DNA from: Chryseobacterium antibioticum
Lineage (GTDB): Bacteria > Bacteroidota > Bacteroidia > Flavobacteriales > Weeksellaceae
Reading direction: 5' to 3'
NCBI RefSeq assembly: GCF_012927325.1
Contig: NZ_JABBGI010000007.1
Coordinates: 1-64,000 of the forward strand
DNA length: 64,000 bases
The notes under the pieces were generated by a model. It did not search any database, was not told the origin of the DNA, and worked only from the letters and a program-made list of their open reading frames with translations. Positions 1 through 7,971 of this stretch are shown here, in pieces; within the stretch, counting starts at the first letter, position 1, and each line of letters starts with the position of its first letter. Both the position numbers and the translations under genes were made by a program.

Positions 1-73
1 GCATTTTCATAAATAGTATCGCTTATCTAAAAGCTCTTCTGTGCTACCAAAGAACTTCCGTTTTTCAGTGGGG

Positions 74-106
74 CAAAGATAACAACTTATTAATACGCAA
101 AACAAA
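74..106 (-). promoter_or_regulatory. Bacteroidota-type promoter facing the left edge
   Basis: On the minus strand a TTTG (103-106) is followed after 21 bases by TATCTTTG (74-81). This matches the Bacteroidota housekeeping pattern TTTG-N17-23-TAnnTTTG. Transcription would run off the left end. An ATG AAA ATG reading begins at position 10 on the same strand, so a gene may start there with a leader of about 55 bases, but only three codons are visible and I do not call it. Confidence 0.55.
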
Positions 107-222
107 CTTATTTAACATAAAGTTCATCATTTGACAATATTAAATCATAAACTATTGATAAGCAGTGATGAAAATTTAAACTAATGTTTAATTTCATCTT
201 CCTTTTAGCTCCAGTCTTAGTT

Positions 223-903
223 CTATTGTTTATTCTGTACATATATAAGGCTCAAAAACTCTGCATAGGACTTTTCCAATCCGATAATATCACCTGACTT
301 TAGGTTTAAACCACCCGTTCCAGAGGTATCTGATTTAACTTTTGCAGATGAAACCTGAAAATATAGGTTTTCATCATTGTTTTTGGCCTGAACTTTAATC
401 GTGGAACCTAGAAGTTTTTTTGTTGATATGGTATATACTTCTCCGGGAATGATATTCTGTGTAAGATAAGATCTTGGTGTGATTATATAATCCTTCCTAT
501 TGATATTAATCTTTTGATCTTTGTCTGAGGAAGCAAAAACATAAAGCACCCCTTTCTGGCCTGCTAAATTTTCTTTGGGAGTATAGTATAGAGCAATTTT
601 ATAATTTGCAGGATTGAGGGGCTGCGGAGTTCCATCTATATTTTCGAAAGGTTTAAATGAAAATGTATTGGCCCCTATTTCTTTTGCCTTCTTATATATT
701 AAGGAAAAAACAGCTGCATCATCATTTGAGAATCCCTGAACTTCAATTTCCCCTAAATATTCGGCACCCTTTGTAGCTTCAGTTTTTTTATAGAGGAATT
801 TGTCTGTATTGTCGTTTGTTTTTTCAACTTTCGAAAGGTATACATTCTGTGCACAACAAAGCTGGGCACAGAATACAGAAAAGGCAACTGCTAGATTCTT
901 CAT
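223..903 (-). CDS. Secreted protein of unknown function
   Basis: This 226-residue protein is not one I recognise. It starts with a typical Sec signal peptide (Lys-rich start, hydrophobic stretch, AQLCCAQ cleavage region near residue 19), so the mature part is periplasmic or surface exposed. The rest is soluble and rich in Lys, Asn and Ser with no membrane segment or catalytic motif I can name. It begins two bases after the rfbD stop, so the two are probably co-transcribed, although the functions look unrelated. It has no cysteines after the signal region, so it is not an obvious lipoprotein. Confidence 0.7.
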   Translation of the reverse strand: MKNLAVAFSVFCAQLCCAQNVYLSKVEKTNDNTDKFLYKKTEATKGAEYLGEIEVQGFSNDDAAVFSLIYKKAKEIGANTFSFKPFENIDGTPQPLNPANYKIALYYTPKENLAGQKGVLYVFASSDKDQKININRKDYIITPRSYLTQNIIPGEVYTISTKKLLGSTIKVQAKNNDENLYFQVSSAKVKSDTSGTGGLNLKSGDIIGLEKSYAEFLSLIYVQNKQ

Positions 904-905
904 AA

Positions 906-1769
906 TTATTGTTGTGTAAGTATTTTTACAGATTCTTCGAGGCTATTTTCCCAGTGCTTCGCTTCTACTTTATAAATTGCTTCTATTTTATCTAAAGACA
1001 TGGTACTTCTGGCCGGTCTTTTTGCAGGCGTAGGATATTGTTCTGTCGTTAATGGATTTAATTTTACTGAAGAGTTTGAAAATTCGGCAATCTTTTTAGC
1101 AAATTCAAACCAGGTAGTTTCCGGATAGTTTGAGAAATGGAAAATACCAAAGGTTTTGTTTGGAGTTTGGATAATATCCATGATGGCCTCTGCGAGATCA
1201 TTGGCATTGGTGGGCTGCCCAAACTGGTCTGCAACAATTCCCAATTCGTCCTTTTGAGAAAAAAGGTTCAGCATTGTCTTAACAAAATTCTTATTAAATT
1301 CTGAATAGAGCCAAGAAGTTCTTAAAATAATGGTTTTTGGATTGATTTCTAATGCCAGTTCTTCTCCTTTTCTTTTTGATTCACCATATATTCCGGTTGG
1401 GTTGGTGAAATCATCTTCTGAGTAGGAAAGGTTGGTATCCCCATCAAATACATAATCGGTGGAAATGTGAATCAGAATAGTTTTATGACCTGCACAGGCC
1501 TGGGCAAGGTATCCGACTCCGTCAGCATTTACGGCAAATGCTTTATCAATTTCTTTTTCAGCTAAATCAACCGCTGTGTATGCTGATGCATTGATACAGT
1601 AATCTGGTTTGTTATCGTAGAAGAAGTCATTGATCTGATCTTCGTCTGTAATATTTAAGGTCTGAGAATCTGTAAATATGAATTCATAGGAATTTTCAAA
1701 ATCAGGGGCTATTTTTCTGATGCAGTTACCTAACTGCCCATTGCTTCCTATTACTGCTATTTTTTTCAT
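906..1769 (-). CDS. rfbD: dTDP-4-dehydrorhamnose reductase
   Basis: RfbD (287 residues, normal length) catalyses the last step of dTDP-L-rhamnose synthesis, NADPH reduction of dTDP-4-keto-rhamnose, in the cytoplasm. The N-terminus carries the Rossmann motif GSNGQLG (residues 8-14). The short-chain dehydrogenase catalytic pair is visible as YGESKRKGEE, and family motifs NASAYTAVDLAE and ISTDYVFDG are present. The partner genes rfbA, rfbB and rfbC are not in the window, so it sits alone here. It leads a two-gene unit with the downstream secreted protein. The product may feed O-antigen or the exopolysaccharide encoded a few kilobases away, which is an inference. Confidence 0.93.
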   Translation of the reverse strand: MKKIAVIGSNGQLGNCIRKIAPDFENSYEFIFTDSQTLNITDEDQINDFFYDNKPDYCINASAYTAVDLAEKEIDKAFAVNADGVGYLAQACAGHKTILIHISTDYVFDGDTNLSYSEDDFTNPTGIYGESKRKGEELALEINPKTIILRTSWLYSEFNKNFVKTMLNLFSQKDELGIVADQFGQPTNANDLAEAIMDIIQTPNKTFGIFHFSNYPETTWFEFAKKIAEFSNSSVKLNPLTTEQYPTPAKRPARSTMSLDKIEAIYKVEAKHWENSLEESVKILTQQ

Positions 1770-1792
1770 CTGTAATTTATTATTTTACGTAT

Positions 1793-1800
1793 CAAATGTA
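1793..1800 (-). promoter_or_regulatory. -7 box upstream of rfbD
   Basis: TACATTTG on the minus strand fits TAnnTTTG and lies 24 bases before the rfbD start. No convincing TTG element is seen at the expected distance upstream, so this is a partial match only. Confidence 0.35.
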
Positions 1801-1858
1801 CTGCTAAAAGAAAATATATGCTTTCATCATAAAAGATTATTTCCCTTTTTCCAGGTGG

Positions 1859-2344
1859 TTACGAATTTTTCGCGTTTTGAGATCTTAAAAACTTTACTCT
1901 TGGCTGGAAATCTTTCTGCTCCAGGTCGACATAGAACTTATGAAAAGTTTCTTTTATGTCTTCGGGGTGAACTTCTGATTTTCTTGTTTTGAGATTGAAA
2001 TAGATCACAGTAACCCATAGTACGGCATGAACTGTTTTTTCATCCAGGCTTTTCATCAGTATTTCTACCTTAGCCGTTCGGTCCTGGACTTCTATGGTCT
2101 TGCTGCTGATCACAACCTGAGTATTGTATCTCACTTCTTTTAAATAAGCGATCTCATTCTGAATGGCAATCCATGTGCATCCGGTCTTCTTGGTATATTC
2201 TTCGTATGTGAATCCATAAAATGTTTCTACATGATCTTCTCTGGCATTGAACATATAGTCCAAATATTTTACATTATTCAAATGTCCTATCGGGTCACAA
2301 TCGCTGAATCTCACTTTAACGGTCGTTGATACTTCTCTTTCCAT
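1859..2344 (-). CDS. Acyl-CoA thioesterase, 4HBT hotdog family
   Basis: This 161-residue protein has the single-hotdog thioesterase layout. The segment RFSDCDPIGHLNNVKYLDYM near residues 12-31 contains the catalytic Asp of the 4-hydroxybenzoyl-CoA thioesterase type (DPIGHLNN). It would hydrolyse acyl-CoA thioesters in the cytoplasm; the substrate cannot be told from sequence. It lies between the OmpH terminator and rfbD and appears to be its own unit. A second, more diverged thioesterase of this family occurs inside the pigment locus at 39851-40276. Confidence 0.85.
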   Translation of the reverse strand: MEREVSTTVKVRFSDCDPIGHLNNVKYLDYMFNAREDHVETFYGFTYEEYTKKTGCTWIAIQNEIAYLKEVRYNTQVVISSKTIEVQDRTAKVEILMKSLDEKTVHAVLWVTVIYFNLKTRKSEVHPEDIKETFHKFYVDLEQKDFQPRVKFLRSQNAKNS

Positions 2345-2350
2345 AGCGCA

Positions 2351-2383
2351 AAAATAAAAAAACCGCCCCTAAAAGAGGCGGTT
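2351..2383 (-). terminator. Rho-independent terminator after ompH
   Basis: On the minus strand a stem of AACCGCCTC paired with GGGGCGGTT (2361-2383, one G-U pair) with a 5-base loop is followed by six T. It ends the minus-strand bamA-ompH unit, just before the thioesterase start. Confidence 0.8.
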
Positions 2384-2407
2384 AATTTATAAAACTTTGT
2401 TAATTTA

Positions 2408-2911
2408 TTAGTTGATCCCTAATTCTTTCTTAACAGCAGCTGTAGCGTCTGCACCTGATTTGTAAACCAATGCTGCAGAGTTTGCATCCATAATGAATTC
2501 ATATCCGCTAGCTTTAGCTACTTTTTCGATAGCATCGTTCAGTTTTTTCTCGATAGGTCCGAAAGCAACATCTTGCTTACCCTGAAGATCTTTCTGAGCT
2601 TTCTCTTGCATTTGAGCAATCTCTTCCTGAATCTTCTGTAATTCTACTTCTCTAGCTTTGTTTTCGTCAGCAGTTTTCTTAGGAGCTTCCTCACTGTACT
2701 GCTTTAATTTAGCCTGTCCTGCATCCGCTTTTTTCTTGATCTCAGCTTGTTTTGCATCTAAGAAGGCTTTTATGTCAGTATCTGCTTTTTTCTTTTCAGG
2801 CATTGCATTAAGAACCCCCATTAAATCTACAGTAGCTAATTTCTGAGCTTTTGCCATACTTACCGATACAACCATTATTACCGCGGCAAATAATACACTT
2901 AATTTTTTCAT
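2408..2911 (-). CDS. OmpH/Skp family periplasmic chaperone
   Basis: A 167-residue Skp/OmpH protein with a signal peptide (cleavage near AKA-QK, residue 22), a short beta strand with the family start KLATVDLMGVLNAMPEKKKAD, a long Lys/Glu/Ala coiled-coil arm (about 45-125) and a C-terminal return strand. Skp-type chaperones hold unfolded outer membrane proteins in the periplasm and deliver them to the BAM complex. It is the second of two adjacent ompH genes downstream of bamA, an arrangement common in Bacteroidota. The hairpin at 2361-2383 ends the unit. Confidence 0.92.
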   Translation of the reverse strand: MKKLSVLFAAVIMVVSVSMAKAQKLATVDLMGVLNAMPEKKKADTDIKAFLDAKQAEIKKKADAGQAKLKQYSEEAPKKTADENKAREVELQKIQEEIAQMQEKAQKDLQGKQDVAFGPIEKKLNDAIEKVAKASGYEFIMDANSAALVYKSGADATAAVKKELGIN

Positions 2912-2977
2912 AATTGGTAAAATAAATAATTTAATTTGTTTTTAGATTTCAATTTTAGGTAAAAGTTAATTTAAAAG

Positions 2978-3538
2978 TTACTTTTTACTTTTACTACTAT
3001 TCTTTTCTTTTTTATCAGATCCATTCGATCCTTTTAATAAGACATCCAATACTTTTTCTGTATAATCAAATCTTGGCTGATGAATAATAACATTAGTGTT
3101 GCTTTTATCAATAACTATGCCTAAGCCGTTCTTCTCGAACACTGTTTTCACAGCGCCCCAGATCTGATCCTGGAACGGCACAACCAGATTTGTTCTCAGC
3201 TTTGTAATTTCGCCATTGGCTCCAAAACGTAAGCTTGTTGTTGTTTTGATGTTTTTATCGAGATCGACTACTTCTTTCTCTCTAAGCTTTAGCTGGTCTC
3301 CGATAAGCAAAACTTTTTCACTTTCAAATGCCGCTTTTTTTCTTTCGTACTCAGACTGCAGATTTTGAAGTTCTGACTGCCAGGTATCGATCTGTGAATT
3401 TAATCTTGCTTCGGCTTCTTTGTATTGAGGTAATTTATTTAAAATATACTCAGTATCTACCACTCCTATTTTCTGGGCATTTGAAAACCCAAAAAGCAGT
3501 AAAAATACAAATGTGAAAATGATTTTAAAGTTCTTCAT
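2978..3538 (-). CDS. OmpH/Skp family periplasmic chaperone
   Basis: This 186-residue paralogue of the next gene has a signal peptide (FVFLLLFGFSNAQ, cleaved near residue 21), the strand KIGVVDTEYILNKLPQYKEAE, and a coiled-coil arm from about residue 45 to 115. The C-terminus is a Ser/Lys-rich tail absent from its neighbour. It starts ten bases after the bamA stop and 67 bases before the second ompH, which fits one transcript. The role is outer membrane protein chaperoning. How the two copies divide the work cannot be told from sequence. Confidence 0.92.
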   Translation of the reverse strand: MKNFKIIFTFVFLLLFGFSNAQKIGVVDTEYILNKLPQYKEAEARLNSQIDTWQSELQNLQSEYERKKAAFESEKVLLIGDQLKLREKEVVDLDKNIKTTTSLRFGANGEITKLRTNLVVPFQDQIWGAVKTVFEKNGLGIVIDKSNTNVIIHQPRFDYTEKVLDVLLKGSNGSDKKEKNSSKSKK

Positions 3539-3547
3539 AGGTATGAA

Positions 3548-6085
3548 TTATAATGATTGGTTCATCAAGAAGTGGTTTCTCCATCCAGATGGCTCTGTTC
3601 CTGAAACAGTTTTATCAAATCCATAAGCAAAGTCAAATCCGATCAAACCGAACGCCCCCATATATACCCTAACCCCAACACCTACTGATCTTTTCAACTG
3701 GAATGGATTGTATGCACTCCATGAGTTCCATACGTTACCCCCTTCAGCAAAGGTAAGTGCATAAATCTTGGCGGTCTGATTCATTGAAATCGGATATCTT
3801 AGCTCTAATGTAAATCTGTTATAGATTGTACCTCCACCTTTTTGTGTAATATCGTCAGGTTCTCCTCCATATGTAGAAGCATTTTCGTAACCTCTTAAAG
3901 GAATCAATTCACGACCGTCATATCTACCTCCAAATAAACCTGTACCTCCAACATAGAATCTTTCGAATGGCGGAGCACCAAGTTTTTTATTGTATCCATC
4001 CATGAATCCCATTTCAGCAGAAGATCTCAATACCAGTTTTCCAGCAACTTCGTTATAAACGTCGGCTTTGAACTTGATTTTGTAGAATTCCATCCACTTA
4101 TATTTGTCAACCGGTGACATTGTAGAATAATCTTTATTACTGAACAATGAGTAAGGTGCGGTCATTTTCGCGGAAACTTCAATATTTGAACCCGTTGTTG
4201 GAAAGATAGGGTCAAGACCTGCTGAGTTTCTGCTTAAACCTAAGTTAAGACTTAAGTTATTGGCATCCCCGTAGTATTCTGTTGTATCTCCAAACTGGAA
4301 TGGATAGTTACTGAATTTATAATTCTGGAACTGGATTCCTGTGTACAATGAGAAATAGTCATCCGGCCAGTTCAGTAATCTGTTCAGACCTACTGAAGCG
4401 GAGAAGATGTTAAGCTTCTGATCACCACCATTACTGTCATTATATTTTACTCTGGAAGTGTTTAAACTTACTGAAAGCGCAGTTGGTCTAGTTCCAAACA
4501 ACCAAGGCTCAGTAAATGAAACTCCGTAGTTTTGGAAATATTGTCCTGCCTGTGCCTGGATAGATAAAGTTTGACCATCTCCCTGAGGTACCGGCTTAAA
4601 GTCTTTAAATTTAAGGAAGTTTTTCAGAGAGAAGTTGTTGAATGTAAGTCCTAAGGTACCAATAAAGCTGTTACCACCGTATCCTGCCTGTAACTGAACC
4701 TGAGAAGACCCTTTTTCAACCAGCTTCCAGTTGATATCTACGGTATTATCCTGCTGGTTCGGCTGAATATCCTGACCTACCTGTTGTGGATCAAAGAAAG
4801 ACATACCTGCCAGGTCAAAATAAGTTCTCTTAATTTCTGTTTTTTTGAAAAGCTGCCCCGGTTTTGTTCTTAAAGCTCTCAGTACAACATGATCATGGGT
4901 GGTTGTATTCCCTTGCCAAGTCACTTTATTCCACGTGGCTTGTTCTCCTTCATTAATTCTGATCTCAAGATTTACAGCATCTCCGGATACCGATTTTTCC
5001 ACCGGTGTAATGTTAGAGAAAAGGTAACCGTTATTCATATACATCGATTTGATGTCTGAATCGTCTTCTTTACCTCCGTCTTCTCCTACTTTTTTATTGA
5101 AACCTACGGCATCGTAGATATCTCCTTTTTTATATCCTAGTAATCTCTGTAAATATTCTGTAGGATACACTGTATTTCCGGTGAATGTAACATCTCCGAT
5201 ATAATACTTTTTCCCTTCGTTTAATTTTACATTGATTTCGTAGTTATTTCTTTTATTTCTCCATACGGAATCTGAAACAATAGCAGCATCTCTATATCCC
5301 AAAGAGTTATAGTAGCTTACAAGGCTTTGCTTATCTTCCTGATATTTTTCTTCAATAAATTTAGAAGACTTCAGAATACCACCGATCCCAAATCTTCTCT
5401 GTTTGGTTTCTTTGAAAGCTTTTTTTCTAAGCTGAGCATCGGTAACGCTCTGGTTGCCTTCAAATTCGATATGGTCAATTTTTATTCTTTTGCCCTTTTC
5501 TACATTGATGGTCCAGTCTACCATAGACGGATCGTTTGCATTCACCTTATCCTGGATGGTAATTTTAGCATCAGCAAAACCTTTTTTCACGTAATCCTTA
5601 GGAACTTTAGTCTTAAGGCCAGAGATCAGGTTTTGGGTGATCTTTGTTCCAGGCTTTAGATTGTTGTCTTTAGTCAGCTTTTCGTTTTTAGATTTACCGA
5701 TCCCTTTACCTGTGAATTTTACTTCACCAAGTTCTTTAAGGTCTTCTAAGTAGAATCTTAAAATTATGGTTTGCCCTTCAATACTCTGAACATACACTTC
5801 AACTTCTGAAAAAGACTGGGTATCCCAAAGCTTTTTAACAGCGTTACTGATTTTCTGTCCTGGAATATCTACAACTTCGCCTTTCGTTAAGCCCGTAAAT
5901 CGTAAGATCTGTGCCGGCGTATATTTTTTTACCCCATCTACAACAATGTCTTTAAGAGTGTAAGTTCCTGCGTCATTTTCTGCATGTACAGCGCTATTTA
6001 CTTTAGTGCTGTCCTGAGGAGTTACTTGTCCATAAAAATGCGCCGAAGCAGCAAACATTATGATGGGTAATAGTCTAAACTTCAT
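3548..6085 (-). CDS. bamA: Outer membrane protein assembly factor BamA
   Basis: BamA (845 residues) is the core of the machinery that inserts beta-barrel proteins in the outer membrane. A signal peptide ends near residue 20 (AHFYGQ). Roughly residues 40-440 form POTRA repeats, seen as recurring strand-helix units such as VKFTGKGIGKS, IEFEGNQSVTDAQLR and VTFTGNTVYPTEYL. The C-terminal half is an Omp85 barrel including the GLFGGRYDGRELIPLRGYEN and VGVGVRVYMGAFGLIGFDF segments. It lies between uppS (27 bases) and two skp genes, a standard Bacteroidota envelope operon. Confidence 0.97.
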   Translation of the reverse strand: MKFRLLPIIMFAASAHFYGQVTPQDSTKVNSAVHAENDAGTYTLKDIVVDGVKKYTPAQILRFTGLTKGEVVDIPGQKISNAVKKLWDTQSFSEVEVYVQSIEGQTIILRFYLEDLKELGEVKFTGKGIGKSKNEKLTKDNNLKPGTKITQNLISGLKTKVPKDYVKKGFADAKITIQDKVNANDPSMVDWTINVEKGKRIKIDHIEFEGNQSVTDAQLRKKAFKETKQRRFGIGGILKSSKFIEEKYQEDKQSLVSYYNSLGYRDAAIVSDSVWRNKRNNYEINVKLNEGKKYYIGDVTFTGNTVYPTEYLQRLLGYKKGDIYDAVGFNKKVGEDGGKEDDSDIKSMYMNNGYLFSNITPVEKSVSGDAVNLEIRINEGEQATWNKVTWQGNTTTHDHVVLRALRTKPGQLFKKTEIKRTYFDLAGMSFFDPQQVGQDIQPNQQDNTVDINWKLVEKGSSQVQLQAGYGGNSFIGTLGLTFNNFSLKNFLKFKDFKPVPQGDGQTLSIQAQAGQYFQNYGVSFTEPWLFGTRPTALSVSLNTSRVKYNDSNGGDQKLNIFSASVGLNRLLNWPDDYFSLYTGIQFQNYKFSNYPFQFGDTTEYYGDANNLSLNLGLSRNSAGLDPIFPTTGSNIEVSAKMTAPYSLFSNKDYSTMSPVDKYKWMEFYKIKFKADVYNEVAGKLVLRSSAEMGFMDGYNKKLGAPPFERFYVGGTGLFGGRYDGRELIPLRGYENASTYGGEPDDITQKGGGTIYNRFTLELRYPISMNQTAKIYALTFAEGGNVWNSWSAYNPFQLKRSVGVGVRVYMGAFGLIGFDFAYGFDKTVSGTEPSGWRNHFLMNQSL

Positions 6086-6112
6086 TTTATCGAGTCTTTC
6101 TTTTCTTTAAAT

Positions 6113-6862
6113 TTATTGGGCATTTATCTGATCGCCAGTCAATCCGTATCTTCTTTCTTTGTTTTGATAATCAACAATACACTGGAAAAAGATATCTTTT
6201 GTAAAATCTGGCCATAGGACATTTAAAAACTGTAGTTCTGCATAAGCAATCTGCCAAAGAAGGAAGTTGCTTATTCTGATTTCACCACTTGTTCTGATTA
6301 GAAGGTCTACAGGAGGAAAGTCTTTTGTATACAGATAACTTTCGAATAGTTTTTCATCAATATTTTCAACATCAACTTTTCCTTCTTTCACATCAGAGCT
6401 GATATTCTTTACCGCATCTAACATTTCGTTCTGTGAACCGTAGCTTATTGCCAGCACTAAATTGCCTTTTGTGTTTTCTTTAGTAAGTTCTACAACCCTT
6501 TCAAGCTGTTCTCTCACCAGGAGAGGCAGTTTTCCCAGATTGCCTATAACATGCATTCTAAGGCCTTTGCTGAAAATTTCTTCGGCTTCCAGCAATAAGG
6601 TTTCCACCAGCAGATTCATCAGTGTACTTACTTCATCTGCAGGACGGCTCCAGTTTTCAGAAGAAAATGTATACAGTGTTAAATAGGGTATATCAATCTC
6701 ATTACAGGCATTAATGGCATTTCTTACTGCATTAATGGCATTCTTGTGTCCGAAGGTTCTTTCTTCGCCACGAGTTTTTGCCCATCTTCCATTGCCATCC
6801 ATAATGATGGCGACGTGTTTCGGTAAATTCTCAGAATTTATTTTATCTTTAATCAACGACAT
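6113..6862 (-). CDS. uppS: Isoprenyl transferase (undecaprenyl diphosphate synthase)
   Basis: A 249-residue cis-prenyltransferase that extends farnesyl diphosphate with isopentenyl units to undecaprenyl diphosphate, the lipid carrier for peptidoglycan and surface glycans. The signature IIMDGNGRWAKTRG (from about residue 19) contains the catalytic Asp, and the C-terminal RTSGEIRISNFLLWQIAYAE motif binds substrate. It is five bases downstream of the DUF6089-type gene and 27 bases before bamA. The lipid carrier made here would serve the WecA-like transferase encoded at 11356-12483. Confidence 0.96.
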   Translation of the reverse strand: MSLIKDKINSENLPKHVAIIMDGNGRWAKTRGEERTFGHKNAINAVRNAINACNEIDIPYLTLYTFSSENWSRPADEVSTLMNLLVETLLLEAEEIFSKGLRMHVIGNLGKLPLLVREQLERVVELTKENTKGNLVLAISYGSQNEMLDAVKNISSDVKEGKVDVENIDEKLFESYLYTKDFPPVDLLIRTSGEIRISNFLLWQIAYAELQFLNVLWPDFTKDIFFQCIVDYQNKERRYGLTGDQINAQ

Positions 6863-6867
6863 ATTAA

Positions 6868-7758
6868 TTAATCACAATAGCATGGAGGTCTTCCGAATGA
6901 ATAACTTAGTCCTAAACTAAAAGTATTCATCCAATCTTTGGACCTTTCATCCCCTATATTTCTTTTGTTAATAAGTTCTTGCTCTCTTTCTTTAGAGACT
7001 GCATAATAATTTCCTGACTGCAGCAGCGAACCGCCTGTAGTAGGATCCAGGATATCAGCATTAAAGCTGGAAGTTACATCTTTAGACATAATTCTGCTGT
7101 GATCCAACTGATCTGTTAATGTATATCTGAATGTAGCTTCTGCAAATATAGCCCAGCTATGGTTGAACTTATATTTTAAACCTACCCCAAAAGGGATATG
7201 CATTGTTACTTTTTTTCCTAATGTGTATTCCGGAGTACTTTTAAAATCCAGTTCATTAAGAGGAGCCTGTGCTACTCCGTCTGCATCTCTTCTAAAGTCA
7301 TGGACAAGATTAGCTTTAGGAGAATCAAACATCAAAGCACCGATACCTCCGAAGATGTATGGGCTCACCATGCTTACCTGCTCGTTATTGATAGGGAAAA
7401 AGTTGTATTCGAACATTAAGCTGGTTTCGTATACATTGTTTTTTCCGTATGAGTTTCTATTCACTCTATATTCTTCTTTTGCAGCTTTATCGCTGAACTG
7501 GATCTGGTTGTAACCTAAGTCCAATCTAACGGTTTGGTGCGGGTTAAAATTAAATCTATATAATAAACCTCCATAAAATGGGAATCCCCATTCTGACATC
7601 CTGTCTAAATCCAACGGCTTTTGTAAAATGTAATTGGTCCTTCCAATGTCCCCTACTAGGTTACTCATCCCTAGACGAACTCCCAATTCGTTTCTTTGTG
7701 CTTTAACACTTACCATTCCAAGGAGGGCAAGAAAGCTAAACAATAATTTTTTATTCAT
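6868..7758 (-). CDS. DUF6089-type outer membrane beta-barrel protein
   Basis: A secreted beta-strand-rich protein of 296 residues, resembling the DUF6089 family usually found directly before uppS-bamA in Flavobacteriia. I place the start at the ATG at 7758, giving a signal peptide MNKKLLFSFLALLGMVSVKA; a longer reading would need TTG and would put polar residues before the signal. Alternating strands such as MSNLVGDIGRTNYILQ and YIFGGIGALMFDSP suggest a small barrel. The C-terminus ends unusually in GRPPCYCD. Function unknown; a role in outer membrane biogenesis is inferred only from the neighbours. Confidence 0.8.
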   Translation of the reverse strand: MNKKLLFSFLALLGMVSVKAQRNELGVRLGMSNLVGDIGRTNYILQKPLDLDRMSEWGFPFYGGLLYRFNFNPHQTVRLDLGYNQIQFSDKAAKEEYRVNRNSYGKNNVYETSLMFEYNFFPINNEQVSMVSPYIFGGIGALMFDSPKANLVHDFRRDADGVAQAPLNELDFKSTPEYTLGKKVTMHIPFGVGLKYKFNHSWAIFAEATFRYTLTDQLDHSRIMSKDVTSSFNADILDPTTGGSLLQSGNYYAVSKEREQELINKRNIGDERSKDWMNTFSLGLSYSFGRPPCYCD

Positions 7759-7800
7759 AAAAGAATATGGATTTATGGTTATTTTAAAATTTAATTTTTG

Positions 7801-7808
7801 CAAATATA
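7801..7808 (-). promoter_or_regulatory. -7 box for the DUF6089-uppS-bamA-ompH unit
   Basis: TATATTTG on the minus strand, 42 bases before the 7758 start codon, fits TAnnTTTG. No TTG is present at normal -33 spacing, so the call rests on the -7 box and position. Confidence 0.4.
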
Positions 7809-7937
7809 AAACATTTTTATATTAATGATATTCTTAATGTATAGTTAAAAATAAACAAAAAAACATAATTTGTTATAAAGTAAACGGCAAAGTGGCAAAA
7901 ATATTCTTTTTTCCTTAGATTCCAAATACTGAACGTA

Positions 7938-7965
7938 TTAAAAAACCCCCATTTGCTGAGGGTTT
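7938..7965 (-). terminator. Terminator after the Wzc-type gene
   Basis: Minus strand: AAACCCTC pairs with GGGGTTT around AGCAAATG (7943-7965), followed by a run of six T. It lies seven bases after the stop of the tyrosine kinase gene and closes the exopolysaccharide unit. Confidence 0.75.
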
Positions 7966-7971
7966 AAAACG

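Noticed and set aside
1..10. Start of a minus-strand gene at the left edge
   Set aside because: Only three codons (ATG AAA ATG) are visible, so it is mentioned with the promoter but not called.
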